DNA from: Patulibacter sp.
GTDB taxonomy: Bacteria; Actinomycetota; Thermoleophilia; Solirubrobacterales; Solirubrobacteraceae
Assembly (NCBI GenBank): GCA_023268575.1
Contig: JALRCL010000324.1
Coordinates: 1-13,202 of the forward strand
Direction: 5' to 3'
DNA: 13,202 bases
Of this stretch, positions 1-7,813 are shown one piece after another. Position numbers and translations under genes: made by a program. Within the stretch, counting starts at the first letter, position 1. Each line of letters opens with the position of its first letter. A model generated the notes under the pieces. It ran no database searches. It had not been told where the DNA came from and saw nothing but the letters and a program-made list of their open reading frames with translations.

Positions 1-2
1 CC

Positions 3-599
3 CAGCGCTTCGTGCGCATGGGCACCATCGATCTGCGGGTGGACTACCTGCGCCAGGGCGTGGGACGACACTTCGACGTCGCGGCCGAACTGGTGCGCCT
101 GGGCGGGCGGGTCGGCTCGGCGCACATGCGCATGCACAACGACGAGGAGCTCGCCCAGCTCACGGGCGCGCGGACCTCGTACGCCGCCGCCCAGGCGATC
201 TTCGGCTGGCCGGTCCCGGAGGGCGCGCGCGGCCTCTCCGCGATCATCTGCAAGCAGGGCAGCTACGGCGCCCAGCTGTTCACGAAGGACGGCGGCGGGT
301 TCACCGCGCCGGTCTTCCCGCTCGAGTCGGTCGTCGACCCGACCGGCGCGGGCGACACGTTCGCCGGCGGCGTCGTGGGCTACGTCGCCGCCCGCCTCGC
401 CGCGGACCCGTCGCTGTCGGTCGACCGCGACGTCCTCGCCACCGCGCTCGTCTACGGCACCGCGACGGCGTCGCACAACGTCGAGGGCTTCGGCGCCGAG
501 CGGCTCTTCGAGCTCTCCGGCGAGGCGCTGCGCGAGCGCGTCGGCCGGCTCGAGTCGCTGATCAACTTCCGCGACGTCCCCGTCGAGCTCCGGGCCTGA
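3..599 (+). CDS. PfkB-family carbohydrate/nucleoside kinase, C-terminal part, joined to a thioesterase-like N-terminus (5' end outside window)
   Basis: The frame is open from the left edge, so the true start lies upstream; the first in-window start codon is the GTG at 12. Counting from that GTG, residues ~46-195 are the C-terminal half of a PfkB (ribokinase-like) kinase: NDEELAQLTG at 43-52, KQGSYGAQLF at 81-90, and the PfkB signature DPTGAGDTFAGG at 109-120. In that signature D115 is the expected catalytic base and the GAG turn forms the anion hole. The family phosphorylates a sugar or nucleoside hydroxyl with ATP in the cytosol; the substrate cannot be read from this half. Residues ~1-42 do not resemble the matching part of PfkB proteins. 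DLRVDYLRQG and RLGGRVGSAHMRMHNDE instead resemble PaaI-type (TIGR00369) hotdog thioesterases. The product is therefore a chimera, either a real fusion or remnant or a misassembly. The substrate-binding lid half of the kinase is absent as far as can be seen, so activity is doubtful. The gene is convergent with the mce operon. Confidence 0.75.
   Translation, partial: QRFVRMGTIDLRVDYLRQGVGRHFDVAAELVRLGGRVGSAHMRMHNDEELAQLTGARTSYAAAQAIFGWPVPEGARGLSAIICKQGSYGAQLFTKDGGGFTAPVFPLESVVDPTGAGDTFAGGVVGYVAARLAADPSLSVDRDVLATALVYGTATASHNVEGFGAERLFELSGEALRERVGRLESLINFRDVPVELRA
138..149 (+). other. Apparent junction between thioesterase-like and PfkB-like coding sequence
   Basis: The codons at 138-149 read Asn-Asp-Glu-Glu. 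PaaI-type thioesterases commonly have an N-[DE]-E-G sequence at this point, and PfkB kinases commonly have [LI]-N-D-E-E-[AL]-x-Q-L-[ST]-G. The two families thus share a short N-D-E stretch exactly where similarity switches from one to the other, with no change of reading frame. This is read from remembered family patterns, not an alignment. Confidence 0.5.
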
Positions 600-605
600 G
601 CCGCG

Positions 606-630
606 CGGTCCCGGGCCCCGCCCGGGACCG
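606..630. terminator. GC-rich hairpin, probable bidirectional terminator
   Basis: A perfect 10-bp inverted repeat (CGGTCCCGGG at 606-615, CCCGGGACCG at 621-630) encloses a 5-nt loop. It lies in the 42-bp gap between the convergent kinase stop (597-599) and the stop of the last mce gene (642-644). There is no T-run on either side. This is common in high-GC actinobacteria, where such hairpins may still terminate or stabilise transcripts. The role is inferred from position. Confidence 0.6.
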
Positions 631-641
631 ACATCCGCGGG

Positions 642-2123
642 TCAGCGCTGCGGGCTCGTCGTCCCGGCGTTCGAGAGGTCGGGCGAGACCGGCTGGATCT
701 GCGGGAACCGCTGCGTCGTGCCGTTGGCCTGGGTCAACGGCCCCTGCTGCCGGCAGGCGACGTTCCCGGCGCTGCCGAGCAGCGCGCTCAGGAGCCCGCC
801 CGGGTTGCTCGTGTTCTCGCAGGAGAACGAGTCGGACCGGCCGGTCCCGTACTGATCCAGCGTGCCCGGCAGCGGGTACGCGTTGGCGCGGTTCGTGGGC
901 AGGCGCTTCTTCGCGCCCATGAGCAGCTCGTCGTTCAGGACGATCGCCTGGCGCAGGACCTTGCGGTCGGTGCCGGTGGCGTCCGGCACGCCGAACTGCG
1001 TGACGGCGGCGGCGTTCGCGAACGTCACCGGGATCTCGCGGCGGTACTGATAGAGGTACTGCAGCGCCGGCAGGAGGTCGCGCGTGACGGGCGCCAGGCT
1101 GTCCATGAACGGCCCCGAGCTGTCGAGGATGCGCCGGAGGGCCGGCAGCCCCGTCTGGACCTTCGGCAGCACCGGGCCGAGCTGGACGAGGGTGCGCTCG
1201 AGCTGCGGCGCGAGGACGGCGAGGTCCTGCAGGGCCGGGCGGATGAGCGGCGCGACCGGGCGCAGCGCCGCGAGCGTCGGTGCCGCGTCGGCGGAGGCCG
1301 CGCGGGCGACGCGCAGCGTGCTGCGGGTCTCGTCGAGGAAGGTCGGCAGGATCCGCGTCGTCTCGCGCAGCGCCGGGGTGATCGCCGACGTCGTGTCGAC
1401 GACCTGGCGGCCTGAGCGGATGAGCTCCTGCAGCGCGCCGGCCCGCGAGCCGACGGCGGCGAACGTCGTGCCGAGGTCGCGGGTGCCGGAGCGCACGGCG
1501 GCCGACTGGCGGTCCAGCACGCGCAGCAGGCCGTCCGCCGCGCGGACCGTCGGCCCGAAGTCGCCGACGGACGAGTTCAGGTCCTCGCCGCGGCCCTGCA
1601 GGGAGCCGGCGACGGAGGTAAAGAACCGGCGCAGGTCCTGGCGGGTCCGGTCGTCGAAGGCGTCGAGGATCTGGTCGAGCTCGGCCGTCGGGCGGACCTG
1701 CTTGGACGCGATCGCGCCGCCGTCCTGGATGAACGAGCCGGGCACGCGCTGCGCGGCCGCCCGCCGGGAGCCGAACGACAGCTCGACGAACGTCTCGCCG
1801 AGCAGCGTCTTCGTGCGCAGCGTCGCCCGCGTGTCGGTCGGCAGCGGCGCGTACTTCGGCTCGATGTTCATCGTGACCTTGGCGGTCCGCTGCAGCTTCT
1901 CGATCTTCACGACCTTGCCGACCGTCACGCCGCTGACGCGGACGTCGGCGTAGGAGGCCAGCTGCGAACCGGCGCGGAACTGCGTCGTCACCTCGTAGGG
2001 CTTCGCGCGCAGCGGCACCGGGCCGCCGAAGGCGGACCAGAGGAAGAGCAGCAGGCCGAAGCACGACAGCGCGAAGGCGACCATCATGACCAGCTGACCG
2101 ATGCTCGGTCCCTGCTTGTTCAC
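642..2123 (-). CDS. Mce/MlaD-family lipid-transport substrate-binding protein, sixth and last of the mce operon
   Basis: A 493-residue protein whose GTG start at 2123 overlaps the stop of the preceding mce gene as GTGA; the longer open frame upstream only shadows that gene. A membrane anchor spans about residues 11-31 (VMMVAFALSCFGLLLFLWSAF). The Mce beta-barrel domain follows at about 42-117, including YADVRVSGVTVGKVVKIEK and the TLLGETFVELSFG strand. A long helical segment, roughly 125-400, carries repeated Leu/Ala/Arg heptads, as in Mce proteins that build a hexameric tube across the periplasm or envelope. The C-terminal domain holds Cys435 and Cys457 and ends in a Pro/Gln/Thr-rich tail; a third Cys lies in the anchor. 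The family binds and passes lipids or sterols to a YrbE permease. It is the promoter-distal gene and is followed by the hairpin at 606-630. A further in-frame GTG at 2132 would add only three residues. Confidence 0.9.
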   Translation of the reverse strand: MNKQGPSIGQLVMMVAFALSCFGLLLFLWSAFGGPVPLRAKPYEVTTQFRAGSQLASYADVRVSGVTVGKVVKIEKLQRTAKVTMNIEPKYAPLPTDTRATLRTKTLLGETFVELSFGSRRAAAQRVPGSFIQDGGAIASKQVRPTAELDQILDAFDDRTRQDLRRFFTSVAGSLQGRGEDLNSSVGDFGPTVRAADGLLRVLDRQSAAVRSGTRDLGTTFAAVGSRAGALQELIRSGRQVVDTTSAITPALRETTRILPTFLDETRSTLRVARAASADAAPTLAALRPVAPLIRPALQDLAVLAPQLERTLVQLGPVLPKVQTGLPALRRILDSSGPFMDSLAPVTRDLLPALQYLYQYRREIPVTFANAAAVTQFGVPDATGTDRKVLRQAIVLNDELLMGAKKRLPTNRANAYPLPGTLDQYGTGRSDSFSCENTSNPGGLLSALLGSAGNVACRQQGPLTQANGTTQRFPQIQPVSPDLSNAGTTSPQR

Positions 2124-3391
2124 GAGCCGCACGCCCCCAGTCCGTTGAGCAGCTGGATGAGCGGCAGCAGCGGGGTGCCGCCGGCCGAGTCGCAGCTGAG
2201 GATGAGCTGGCCGCGCCAGCCCACGCCGTGGGCGTCCTGGGTCGAGAAGACCGAGTTGCCGTTGTGGGCGAACCACGCCAGGTAGTACGAGTAGCCCTTC
2301 GCGTCGCCCGGCGGGTCGTAGCCCAGGACGTTGACGACGTACTGGAGGACCTTCGCCGACGACGTGAGGTCACCGAGCAGCGGGCTCAGGGTGTCGACGC
2401 TCTTGCGCAGGTTGCGCACCGCGGGCAGGCCCTGGCGGGCGAGCGTTCCGAGCGGGCGCAGATCGGCCGGCAGCTCGCGCAGCAGCGGATCGATGCCCGG
2501 CAGCGCCTTCGTCGTGTCGCGCAGCGCCGGGCGCAGCGCGCGGGACGCCGGGCCGAGCTCGCCGGCGAACCGTCCCGCGTCGTCGAGCGTGTCGCCCGCG
2601 AGCCGCAGCGTGCTCGGCAGCAGCGCGAGGGAGCGGCGCAGGTCCTGATCGCGCCCGGCGAACGTCGCGAGCGTCGTCGCCGCCCGGTCGAGCGTGTCGC
2701 CGACGGCCTGGTCGTGGTCCACCAGCGCCGTGGAGAGGCGACGCAGACGGGTGATGACGCCCTGCAGCGCGTCGCGCCGCTGGGCGATGACCTCGAGCAC
2801 CTCGTGCGTCTGGCGCGCCGTCGGCGTGCCGGCCCGGAGGATCTGGCGGATCGCCGCGTCGTTGTTCTCGAACCCGCGGGCGGAGGCCGCCAGCAGCTGC
2901 TGGAAGTACGCGCGGGAGTCGGCGTCCAGCGCCGCGAGGACCTCGTCGAGCTGGACCTGCGACGTGGCCTTCGAGGCGTCGAGCCGCTGGCCGGCGCGGA
3001 GCGTCGGCGCCGAGCGCGATCCCGGATCGAGCTCGATCGTCATGTCCTGCAGGCCGGTGCGCGGGCGCAGCATGACCGTCGCGTCGCGATGCACCGCGTC
3101 GAGCTTCGGGCGGTCGATCCGCATCGTGACGATCGCCCGGCCGTTCTCGATCGCGACCTTCGAGATCTCGCCGACGGTCACGCCGGCCACCGCCACGGCC
3201 TGCCCCTGGCCCGGCGTGACCGCCTGGCCGGAGGCGAAGCTCGCCTGGACCTCGTACGTGTCGTCCCACGGCCACGGCAGGCGCTGCTTGTCCAGCAGGT
3301 AGACCGTGACGACGAGCGAGACCGCCATCGCGGCGAGGATCACGAGGACCGCCCACCAGTACTGGCGGAGCGCCATCTTGATGGTCTTCAT
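2120..3391 (-). CDS. Mce/MlaD-family lipid-transport substrate-binding protein, fifth of the mce operon
   Basis: A 423-residue protein, the shortest of the six. Its ATG at 3391 overlaps the previous stop as ATGA, and its own stop overlaps the next start as GTGA. A basic N-terminus (MKTIKMALRQYWW) leads into a membrane anchor at about 12-33. The Mce domain lies at about 46-124: VAVAGVTVGEISKV is the conserved V-x-G-V-x-V-G turn, and RPRTGLQDMTIELDPG is the last strand. A helical, Arg/Leu-rich tube-forming region runs to about residue 345. The C-terminus has Cys400 and Cys421, the latter three residues from the end. In mycobacterial mce operons the fifth gene (MceE) encodes a lipoprotein. This one has no lipobox and is membrane-anchored instead, so gene order should not be used to transfer mycobacterial names. 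Confidence 0.9.
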   Translation of the reverse strand: MKTIKMALRQYWWAVLVILAAMAVSLVVTVYLLDKQRLPWPWDDTYEVQASFASGQAVTPGQGQAVAVAGVTVGEISKVAIENGRAIVTMRIDRPKLDAVHRDATVMLRPRTGLQDMTIELDPGSRSAPTLRAGQRLDASKATSQVQLDEVLAALDADSRAYFQQLLAASARGFENNDAAIRQILRAGTPTARQTHEVLEVIAQRRDALQGVITRLRRLSTALVDHDQAVGDTLDRAATTLATFAGRDQDLRRSLALLPSTLRLAGDTLDDAGRFAGELGPASRALRPALRDTTKALPGIDPLLRELPADLRPLGTLARQGLPAVRNLRKSVDTLSPLLGDLTSSAKVLQYVVNVLGYDPPGDAKGYSYYLAWFAHNGNSVFSTQDAHGVGWRGQLILSCDSAGGTPLLPLIQLLNGLGACGS

Positions 3392-5019
3392 CGACCCACC
3401 CCCGCGCTCGCGGCGGCGGCCGCGGCGTCGCGGTCGCCCGCGGCCGGCGTCGTGCTCGTGCCCGGCGCCCCGTCCGTCGCCGCGTCACCGGACAGCAGCT
3501 GCTCGAGCCGGTCCTGCAGCTGCGTCAGCCCGCGCTGGTCGAGGCCCTGGATCGCCTTCAGGCCCTTCTCGGCGGTGCGGCGGAACGCCTGCTTGTCGAT
3601 CGGGTCGGTGCGCTGCTCGCCGACGTAGGCGTGCGGCTTGGAGCGCAGCTCGGGCACCGCCTGCGTCTCGCACGGGACGTCCGGGCGGAACGGCGGCTCG
3701 GTCGTCGGCTGCGGGCTGGACCCGATCACCGGCTGGTCGGCGCGCGCGGCCATCGTCCGCTGGCCGCCGCCGAACGACAGCGCCTGGTTGCCGAAGCCGA
3801 CGAGGTAGCGGATCCAGGGGCCGTTGGCGTCGAAGTTCTGCGACGCGGAGTTCAGGCCGACGAACGCCGAGAGCAGCTCCTGGTAGACCGGGATGTTCGT
3901 CGAGAGCGCACCGTCCTGGACCTTGCCGGTGAGGACCGGCAGCGCGTTCTTCCAGAGGCAGGTCGCGACGGGACGCAGCGCGCCGGTGCTCTCGCCGAGC
4001 GGGCCGGCCGCGGCGTCGAGCGACGCGAGCGTCGGGCGCAGCTGGGCCAGGAGCTTCTGGAGGCTGCCGGAGCGCGCCAGCCGCAGCGCCGACCCGAGCG
4101 CCGGGTTGGCGAGGTCGAGCGTCGTGGGCAGGCGTCGCACGAGCGGACGGGCGTCGCGCACGAGCGCCCGGGCCTCGGGCACGACGGCGTTCAGGCGGGC
4201 GAGCGCCGGCATCGCGCGCTCGGTCGTGCGGTCGAGCTCGGAGAACGTCGAGCGCAGATCGGCCTGGCTGTCGGCGAACGCCTGGAAGGTCCGCCGGCCG
4301 TCGCCGAGGATGCCGCGGAGGCTGTCCTCGTGACGCTCGAGCAGCGTGACGAGCTCGCTCGTGGACGTCACGAGCCGGCGGAGGTCGCCGGGCCGCGCGC
4401 CTTGGGCCGCGTGGCTGACCACCGCGAGGCTGCCGAGCGCCGGCGGCGTCGCGCGGATGAGCGTGTTGAACGCCTGGGCGCCGCCGTTCTCGAGGCCCTC
4501 CCCGAAGCCCTTCAGCGTCTGCTGGAAGTCGCGGCGGGAGTTCGAGTCCAGCGCGGTGAAGATCTCGTCGAACGCGACGTGGATCGTCGTGGCCGACGGC
4601 GGGATCGCGTGGTCGCCGAGCGGCTCCGCGTTCGGCGATCCCGGGTCCACGTCGAGGAAGAAGTTGCCCTCGAGGAACAGCCGCGGGCGGATCTTCACCG
4701 TCGCGTCGCGCCGCAGCGTCGGCGCGTCGCCCTTGAGCTTCACGGTGATCTTCGAGAGCCCACCGCCGGCCGGCTCGATGCCGGTGACGTTGCCGATGTC
4801 GACGCCGGCCACGCGGACCTTCGTGGCCGCGCCGACGCGGAGCATCCCACCGTCGTTCGTGATGACCGTCAGCTCGCGGCTGCCCTTGAACGGGATCGGC
4901 CCGCCGAAGATCAGGTAGACGACGACGAGCGTGAAGAGGATGACGCCGACGCCCCAGCGGACGTTCGAGCGCACGACCTCCCGGACCGACCGGTTCAGGC
5001 TCCTGCTGCCGCGGCTCAT
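3388..5019 (-). CDS. Mce/MlaD-family lipid-transport substrate-binding protein, fourth of the mce operon
   Basis: A 543-residue protein, the longest of the six. The ATG at 5019 overlaps the previous stop (ATGA), and its stop overlaps the next ATG in the same way. A membrane anchor spans about 22-38 (WGVGVILFTLVVVYLIF), followed by FGGPIPFKG, a typical post-anchor sequence of the family. The Mce domain is at about 48-127 (TKVRVAGVDIGNVTGIE; RPRLFLEGNFFLDVDPG). A long helical region follows. The C-terminal domain has Cys354 and Cys450 and a DANGPWIR motif at 397-404 that recurs in two siblings. After Cys450 there is a tail of 93 residues: a predicted helix (about 475-508, rich in Lys/Arg/Leu/Gln) and then an Ala/Thr/Pro/Asp-rich low-complexity end. 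The tail distinguishes it from the other members and could reach the cell wall or a partner; that is inference. Confidence 0.9.
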   Translation of the reverse strand: MSRGSRSLNRSVREVVRSNVRWGVGVILFTLVVVYLIFGGPIPFKGSRELTVITNDGGMLRVGAATKVRVAGVDIGNVTGIEPAGGGLSKITVKLKGDAPTLRRDATVKIRPRLFLEGNFFLDVDPGSPNAEPLGDHAIPPSATTIHVAFDEIFTALDSNSRRDFQQTLKGFGEGLENGGAQAFNTLIRATPPALGSLAVVSHAAQGARPGDLRRLVTSTSELVTLLERHEDSLRGILGDGRRTFQAFADSQADLRSTFSELDRTTERAMPALARLNAVVPEARALVRDARPLVRRLPTTLDLANPALGSALRLARSGSLQKLLAQLRPTLASLDAAAGPLGESTGALRPVATCLWKNALPVLTGKVQDGALSTNIPVYQELLSAFVGLNSASQNFDANGPWIRYLVGFGNQALSFGGGQRTMAARADQPVIGSSPQPTTEPPFRPDVPCETQAVPELRSKPHAYVGEQRTDPIDKQAFRRTAEKGLKAIQGLDQRGLTQLQDRLEQLLSGDAATDGAPGTSTTPAAGDRDAAAAAASAGVGR

Positions 5020-6392
5020 CGCGGACCCTCCGGCGTCCCGGCCGGGGCCGTGGTCTTGAGGTTCGTCGTCGGGCCGCCGCCGACCGGACCGGTCCGGCGG
5101 CCGGGCAGGTAGCGCTCGTTGCCGATCTCGCAGGTGCCCTTGTCGGCGTCCGGGTAGACGTTGTAGTGCAGGTTCGGATCCGGCTGCGACTGCTTGCCGA
5201 GCGTCTGGTTCGTCGACAGCAGGAGGATCAAGCGGAACCAGTTGCCGTTGCGGTCGCCCGCGCTCGTCACCGAGCTCGCGTTGCGCGCGAAGAGGCTCAC
5301 GTAGTTGCAGCGGATCTGCGCCGGGGCGACGACCTTCAGCGTCGGCAGCAGCACGTCGGAGATCGGCTTCAGGAGGGTCAGCGTGGTGGTCGTCGAGTCG
5401 CGCTGGAGGTTGCGGTCGGTCGCGCGCAGGGTCGCCTCGAGCTGCCGTCCGAGGACCGGCGCGCGCTTCAGGACCGGGATCCCGCGGACCGCGACGCGGT
5501 GCAGGGCCGCGACCGTCTCGGGCAGCTGGTCGGTACCGGGCCGCAGCTCGCGGGCGAGGACCGCCGCGTCGCGTAGGACCGGGGTCAGCGCGGCGGACGC
5601 CGCGCGTGCCTCGGTGAGCGTCGCGGGGCTGCGCTGCAGGACCTGCGCGAGCGCCGGGGACTCGTCGGCCAGCGCGCCGAAGGTCACGCGCACGCCGCGC
5701 AGGAGCGGACCGAGGTCGCCGAGCGTCGGCAGCAGCGCCTGGGTCGCCGCGTCCGCGCCGCGGATCAGCCCGGCGAGGTTCGTGCGCGGATCGGAGACGT
5801 TGCGCAGGACGGTCGCCGTGCGGTCCAGGACGTCCGGCAGCACGGCGAGGGCCTCGTTGAGGTCCGCGCCGCGCCCGGCGAAGCCGTCGGAGGCCTCGGC
5901 GACGACCGTGCGGACCGACTTGCGCAGGTTCGCGTCGAACAGCCCGGTGACCTGGTCGAGGTCGACCGACGCGCTCGTGGCCGACTCGCGGATCGTCCCG
6001 CCCGCGGGGATCGTCTCGCGGCTCGTCCCGGGGCTCAGCTCGATGTACTTCGCGCCGATGACCGACTTCGGGCGGATCCGCAGGGTCGTGTCCCGAGGCA
6101 GCTCGGCGACCGTCTGGTCGAGCTTCAGCGTCAGGCGCGAGTAGTAGCGCCCGTCACGGCCCTTCTCGGGCGCGATGCCGTTGACCTGGCCGACGCGCTT
6201 GCCGCCGATCCGGACGTCGACGCCGGTGGTGAGCTTCTTCGCGTCGGCGACGTTCGCGCTGATGTCGTACGTCTGGATGAACGGCAGGCCCGAGTTCGCG
6301 TTGTAGCTCAGGATGACCGCGACGAGGATGATGAGGATCGTCGCGGCGCCGACGAGGACCGGGCTGCCGGCCAGGGACGAGCGGCGCCTCAT
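5016..6392 (-). CDS. Mce/MlaD-family lipid-transport substrate-binding protein, third of the mce operon
   Basis: A 458-residue protein with an ATG at 6392 that overlaps the lipoprotein gene's stop as ATGA. The basic start MRRRSSLAGS precedes a membrane anchor at about 12-29 (VLVGAATILIILVAVILS). The Mce domain lies at about 40-122, with VDVRIGGKRVGQVNGI and the RPKSVIGAKYIELSPG strand. The helical region, with many Ala/Leu/Arg heptads, extends to about residue 350. The C-terminal domain contains Cys362 and Cys421, the only two cysteines of the protein, and DRNGNWFR at 380-387, which matches the D-x-N-G-x-[WY]-x-R motif of two siblings. The role inferred from the family is one strand of a heteromeric lipid-conducting tube anchored in the cytoplasmic membrane. 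Confidence 0.9.
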   Translation of the reverse strand: MRRRSSLAGSPVLVGAATILIILVAVILSYNANSGLPFIQTYDISANVADAKKLTTGVDVRIGGKRVGQVNGIAPEKGRDGRYYSRLTLKLDQTVAELPRDTTLRIRPKSVIGAKYIELSPGTSRETIPAGGTIRESATSASVDLDQVTGLFDANLRKSVRTVVAEASDGFAGRGADLNEALAVLPDVLDRTATVLRNVSDPRTNLAGLIRGADAATQALLPTLGDLGPLLRGVRVTFGALADESPALAQVLQRSPATLTEARAASAALTPVLRDAAVLARELRPGTDQLPETVAALHRVAVRGIPVLKRAPVLGRQLEATLRATDRNLQRDSTTTTLTLLKPISDVLLPTLKVVAPAQIRCNYVSLFARNASSVTSAGDRNGNWFRLILLLSTNQTLGKQSQPDPNLHYNVYPDADKGTCEIGNERYLPGRRTGPVGGGPTTNLKTTAPAGTPEGPR

Positions 6393-7813
6393 CGTCCGCC
6401 TCCCAGCGTCGCGGCGCTGCGCGCGGCCGCGCCGGCGTCACCGGCGGCCGGCGCCGGCGTCGTCGCGGTCGGACGGGACGGCGCGGTCGTGGTCGCCGAG
6501 CGCGCGGCCGACCGGGCGGCCGGCGCGTCGGGGCCGACGCTCGGCTGCTGCGCGAGGCGGGCCGTGCTCGTCGGCGCCGTCGTGCGGCCGCCGCGCTCGT
6601 CGAGGAACTTCGCGCTGCAGTGCGAGTCGTACGTCTCGGTGACGAACAGGCAGGAGGAGAAGTTCACGTGCGCGGGGAGGATGTGCGACACGCCGTCGAA
6701 GCGCGCCGTCGACATCGCGACGGTGAAGAGGAAGCGCGACAGGAACTCCGGCGCGCCGGTGTCGCGCAGGCTCTGGTTCAGCTCGGTGAGGATCGGGACG
6801 TTCGGGGCGAGCGCCTGCAGGGCGGTCGAGAGCCGCTCGAGCTGCGGCGCGGCGCGGCGCAGGATCGGGGCGCCGACGCGCGAGGCGCGGGCCAGCTGGG
6901 TCAGCGCGGGGCGCGCGGCGTCGGAGAGCGGCTTCAGGTCGCCGGCGAGCTGGCGCAGCGACGGCGAGGCGCGGCGCAGCGACGCGAGGGTCGGCGTCGC
7001 GTCGCGCGTGAGGTCGCGCAGCGCCTGCAGCGCCGGGCGCAGGCCCTGCAGCGTCGGCGGCAGCTCGCGGATCGTGCGGTCCAGCTGGGCGCGGTAGTCC
7101 GCGGAGATCTTCAGGAACCGCGCGCTCTCGTCGAACGTGCCGGTGAGCTGGTCCTGCTGGCGGTCGAGCTCGCCGAGGATCTCGTCGGTGGAGGTCAGCA
7201 CGCGCTGCAGCGCGGCCTTGTCCGCACCCACGACGTCGAGCGTCCGGCGGATGTAGGTCAGCGCGGGGTTCGCGCGGCGGATCGCCTCCGACAGCTGCGG
7301 ACCGCGGCCCGCGAGGCCGGCGCCGAACTCGTTCGTCAGCAGCTGGAAGCGGACGTTCGTCGGCTGGCCGAGCATCGCGACCACGAGGTCGAGGTCGACG
7401 GGGCTGGAGGTGTTCTTCAGCGACAGCGTCGGTGCGGGCTCGTCGCCCGTGCGCCGCAGCGGCGGCGCGCTCGGGGTGCCCGGGTCGCACTCGACGAACT
7501 TCTCGCCGATGAGCGACTGCGGGAGGATCGTGCAGTTCGCGTCGGCCCGGAACGGCGTGAAGCGCTCCTGGACCTCGAGCGTCAGGCGCGCCTTGCGGTC
7601 GCGCGTGAGCTGGACGTCGGAGACCGTGCCGACCTTCGCCCCGGCGACGCGCACGTCCTGGCCGTTGCTGACGAACGACGCGTTGTCGAAGATCGCGTCG
7701 ATCCGCGTCGTGCCGCCGGAGCCGCCCTCGCCGCTGCCGCTGCCGCAACCCGCGAGCGCGAGGCCGGCCGTGGCGGCGACGCCGGCGAGCAGGCCGAGCC
7801 GACGGCGGCTCAC
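6389..7813 (-). CDS. Mce/MlaD-family lipoprotein, second of the mce operon
   Basis: A 474-residue protein starting at a GTG (7813) that overlaps the first gene's stop as GTGA. The N-terminus is a lipoprotein signal: MSRRR, a hydrophobic stretch (6-19), then the lipobox L20-A-G-C23, followed by a Gly/Ser linker. Cys23 should be lipidated after signal peptidase II cleavage. The Mce domain is at about 36-113 (QDVRVAGAKVGTVSDVQL; LPQSLIGEKFVECDPG) and, unlike its siblings, contains two cysteines (Cys94 and Cys109). A helical region follows. The C-terminal domain has Cys388 and Cys399. The last ~65 residues are an Ala/Thr/Pro/Ser-rich low-complexity tail. Most mycobacterial mce operons have one lipoprotein, normally the fifth gene (MceE/LprK). 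Here the single lipoprotein is second. Confidence 0.9.
   Translation of the reverse strand: MSRRRLGLLAGVAATAGLALAGCGSGSGEGGSGGTTRIDAIFDNASFVSNGQDVRVAGAKVGTVSDVQLTRDRKARLTLEVQERFTPFRADANCTILPQSLIGEKFVECDPGTPSAPPLRRTGDEPAPTLSLKNTSSPVDLDLVVAMLGQPTNVRFQLLTNEFGAGLAGRGPQLSEAIRRANPALTYIRRTLDVVGADKAALQRVLTSTDEILGELDRQQDQLTGTFDESARFLKISADYRAQLDRTIRELPPTLQGLRPALQALRDLTRDATPTLASLRRASPSLRQLAGDLKPLSDAARPALTQLARASRVGAPILRRAAPQLERLSTALQALAPNVPILTELNQSLRDTGAPEFLSRFLFTVAMSTARFDGVSHILPAHVNFSSCLFVTETYDSHCSAKFLDERGGRTTAPTSTARLAQQPSVGPDAPAARSAARSATTTAPSRPTATTPAPAAGDAGAAARSAATLGGGR

Noticed and set aside
562..2373. 603-residue minus-strand open frame overlapping the last mce gene
   Set aside because: Composition is almost all Arg/Pro/Ala/Gly, while the frame from 2123 to 642 gives a clear Mce protein.
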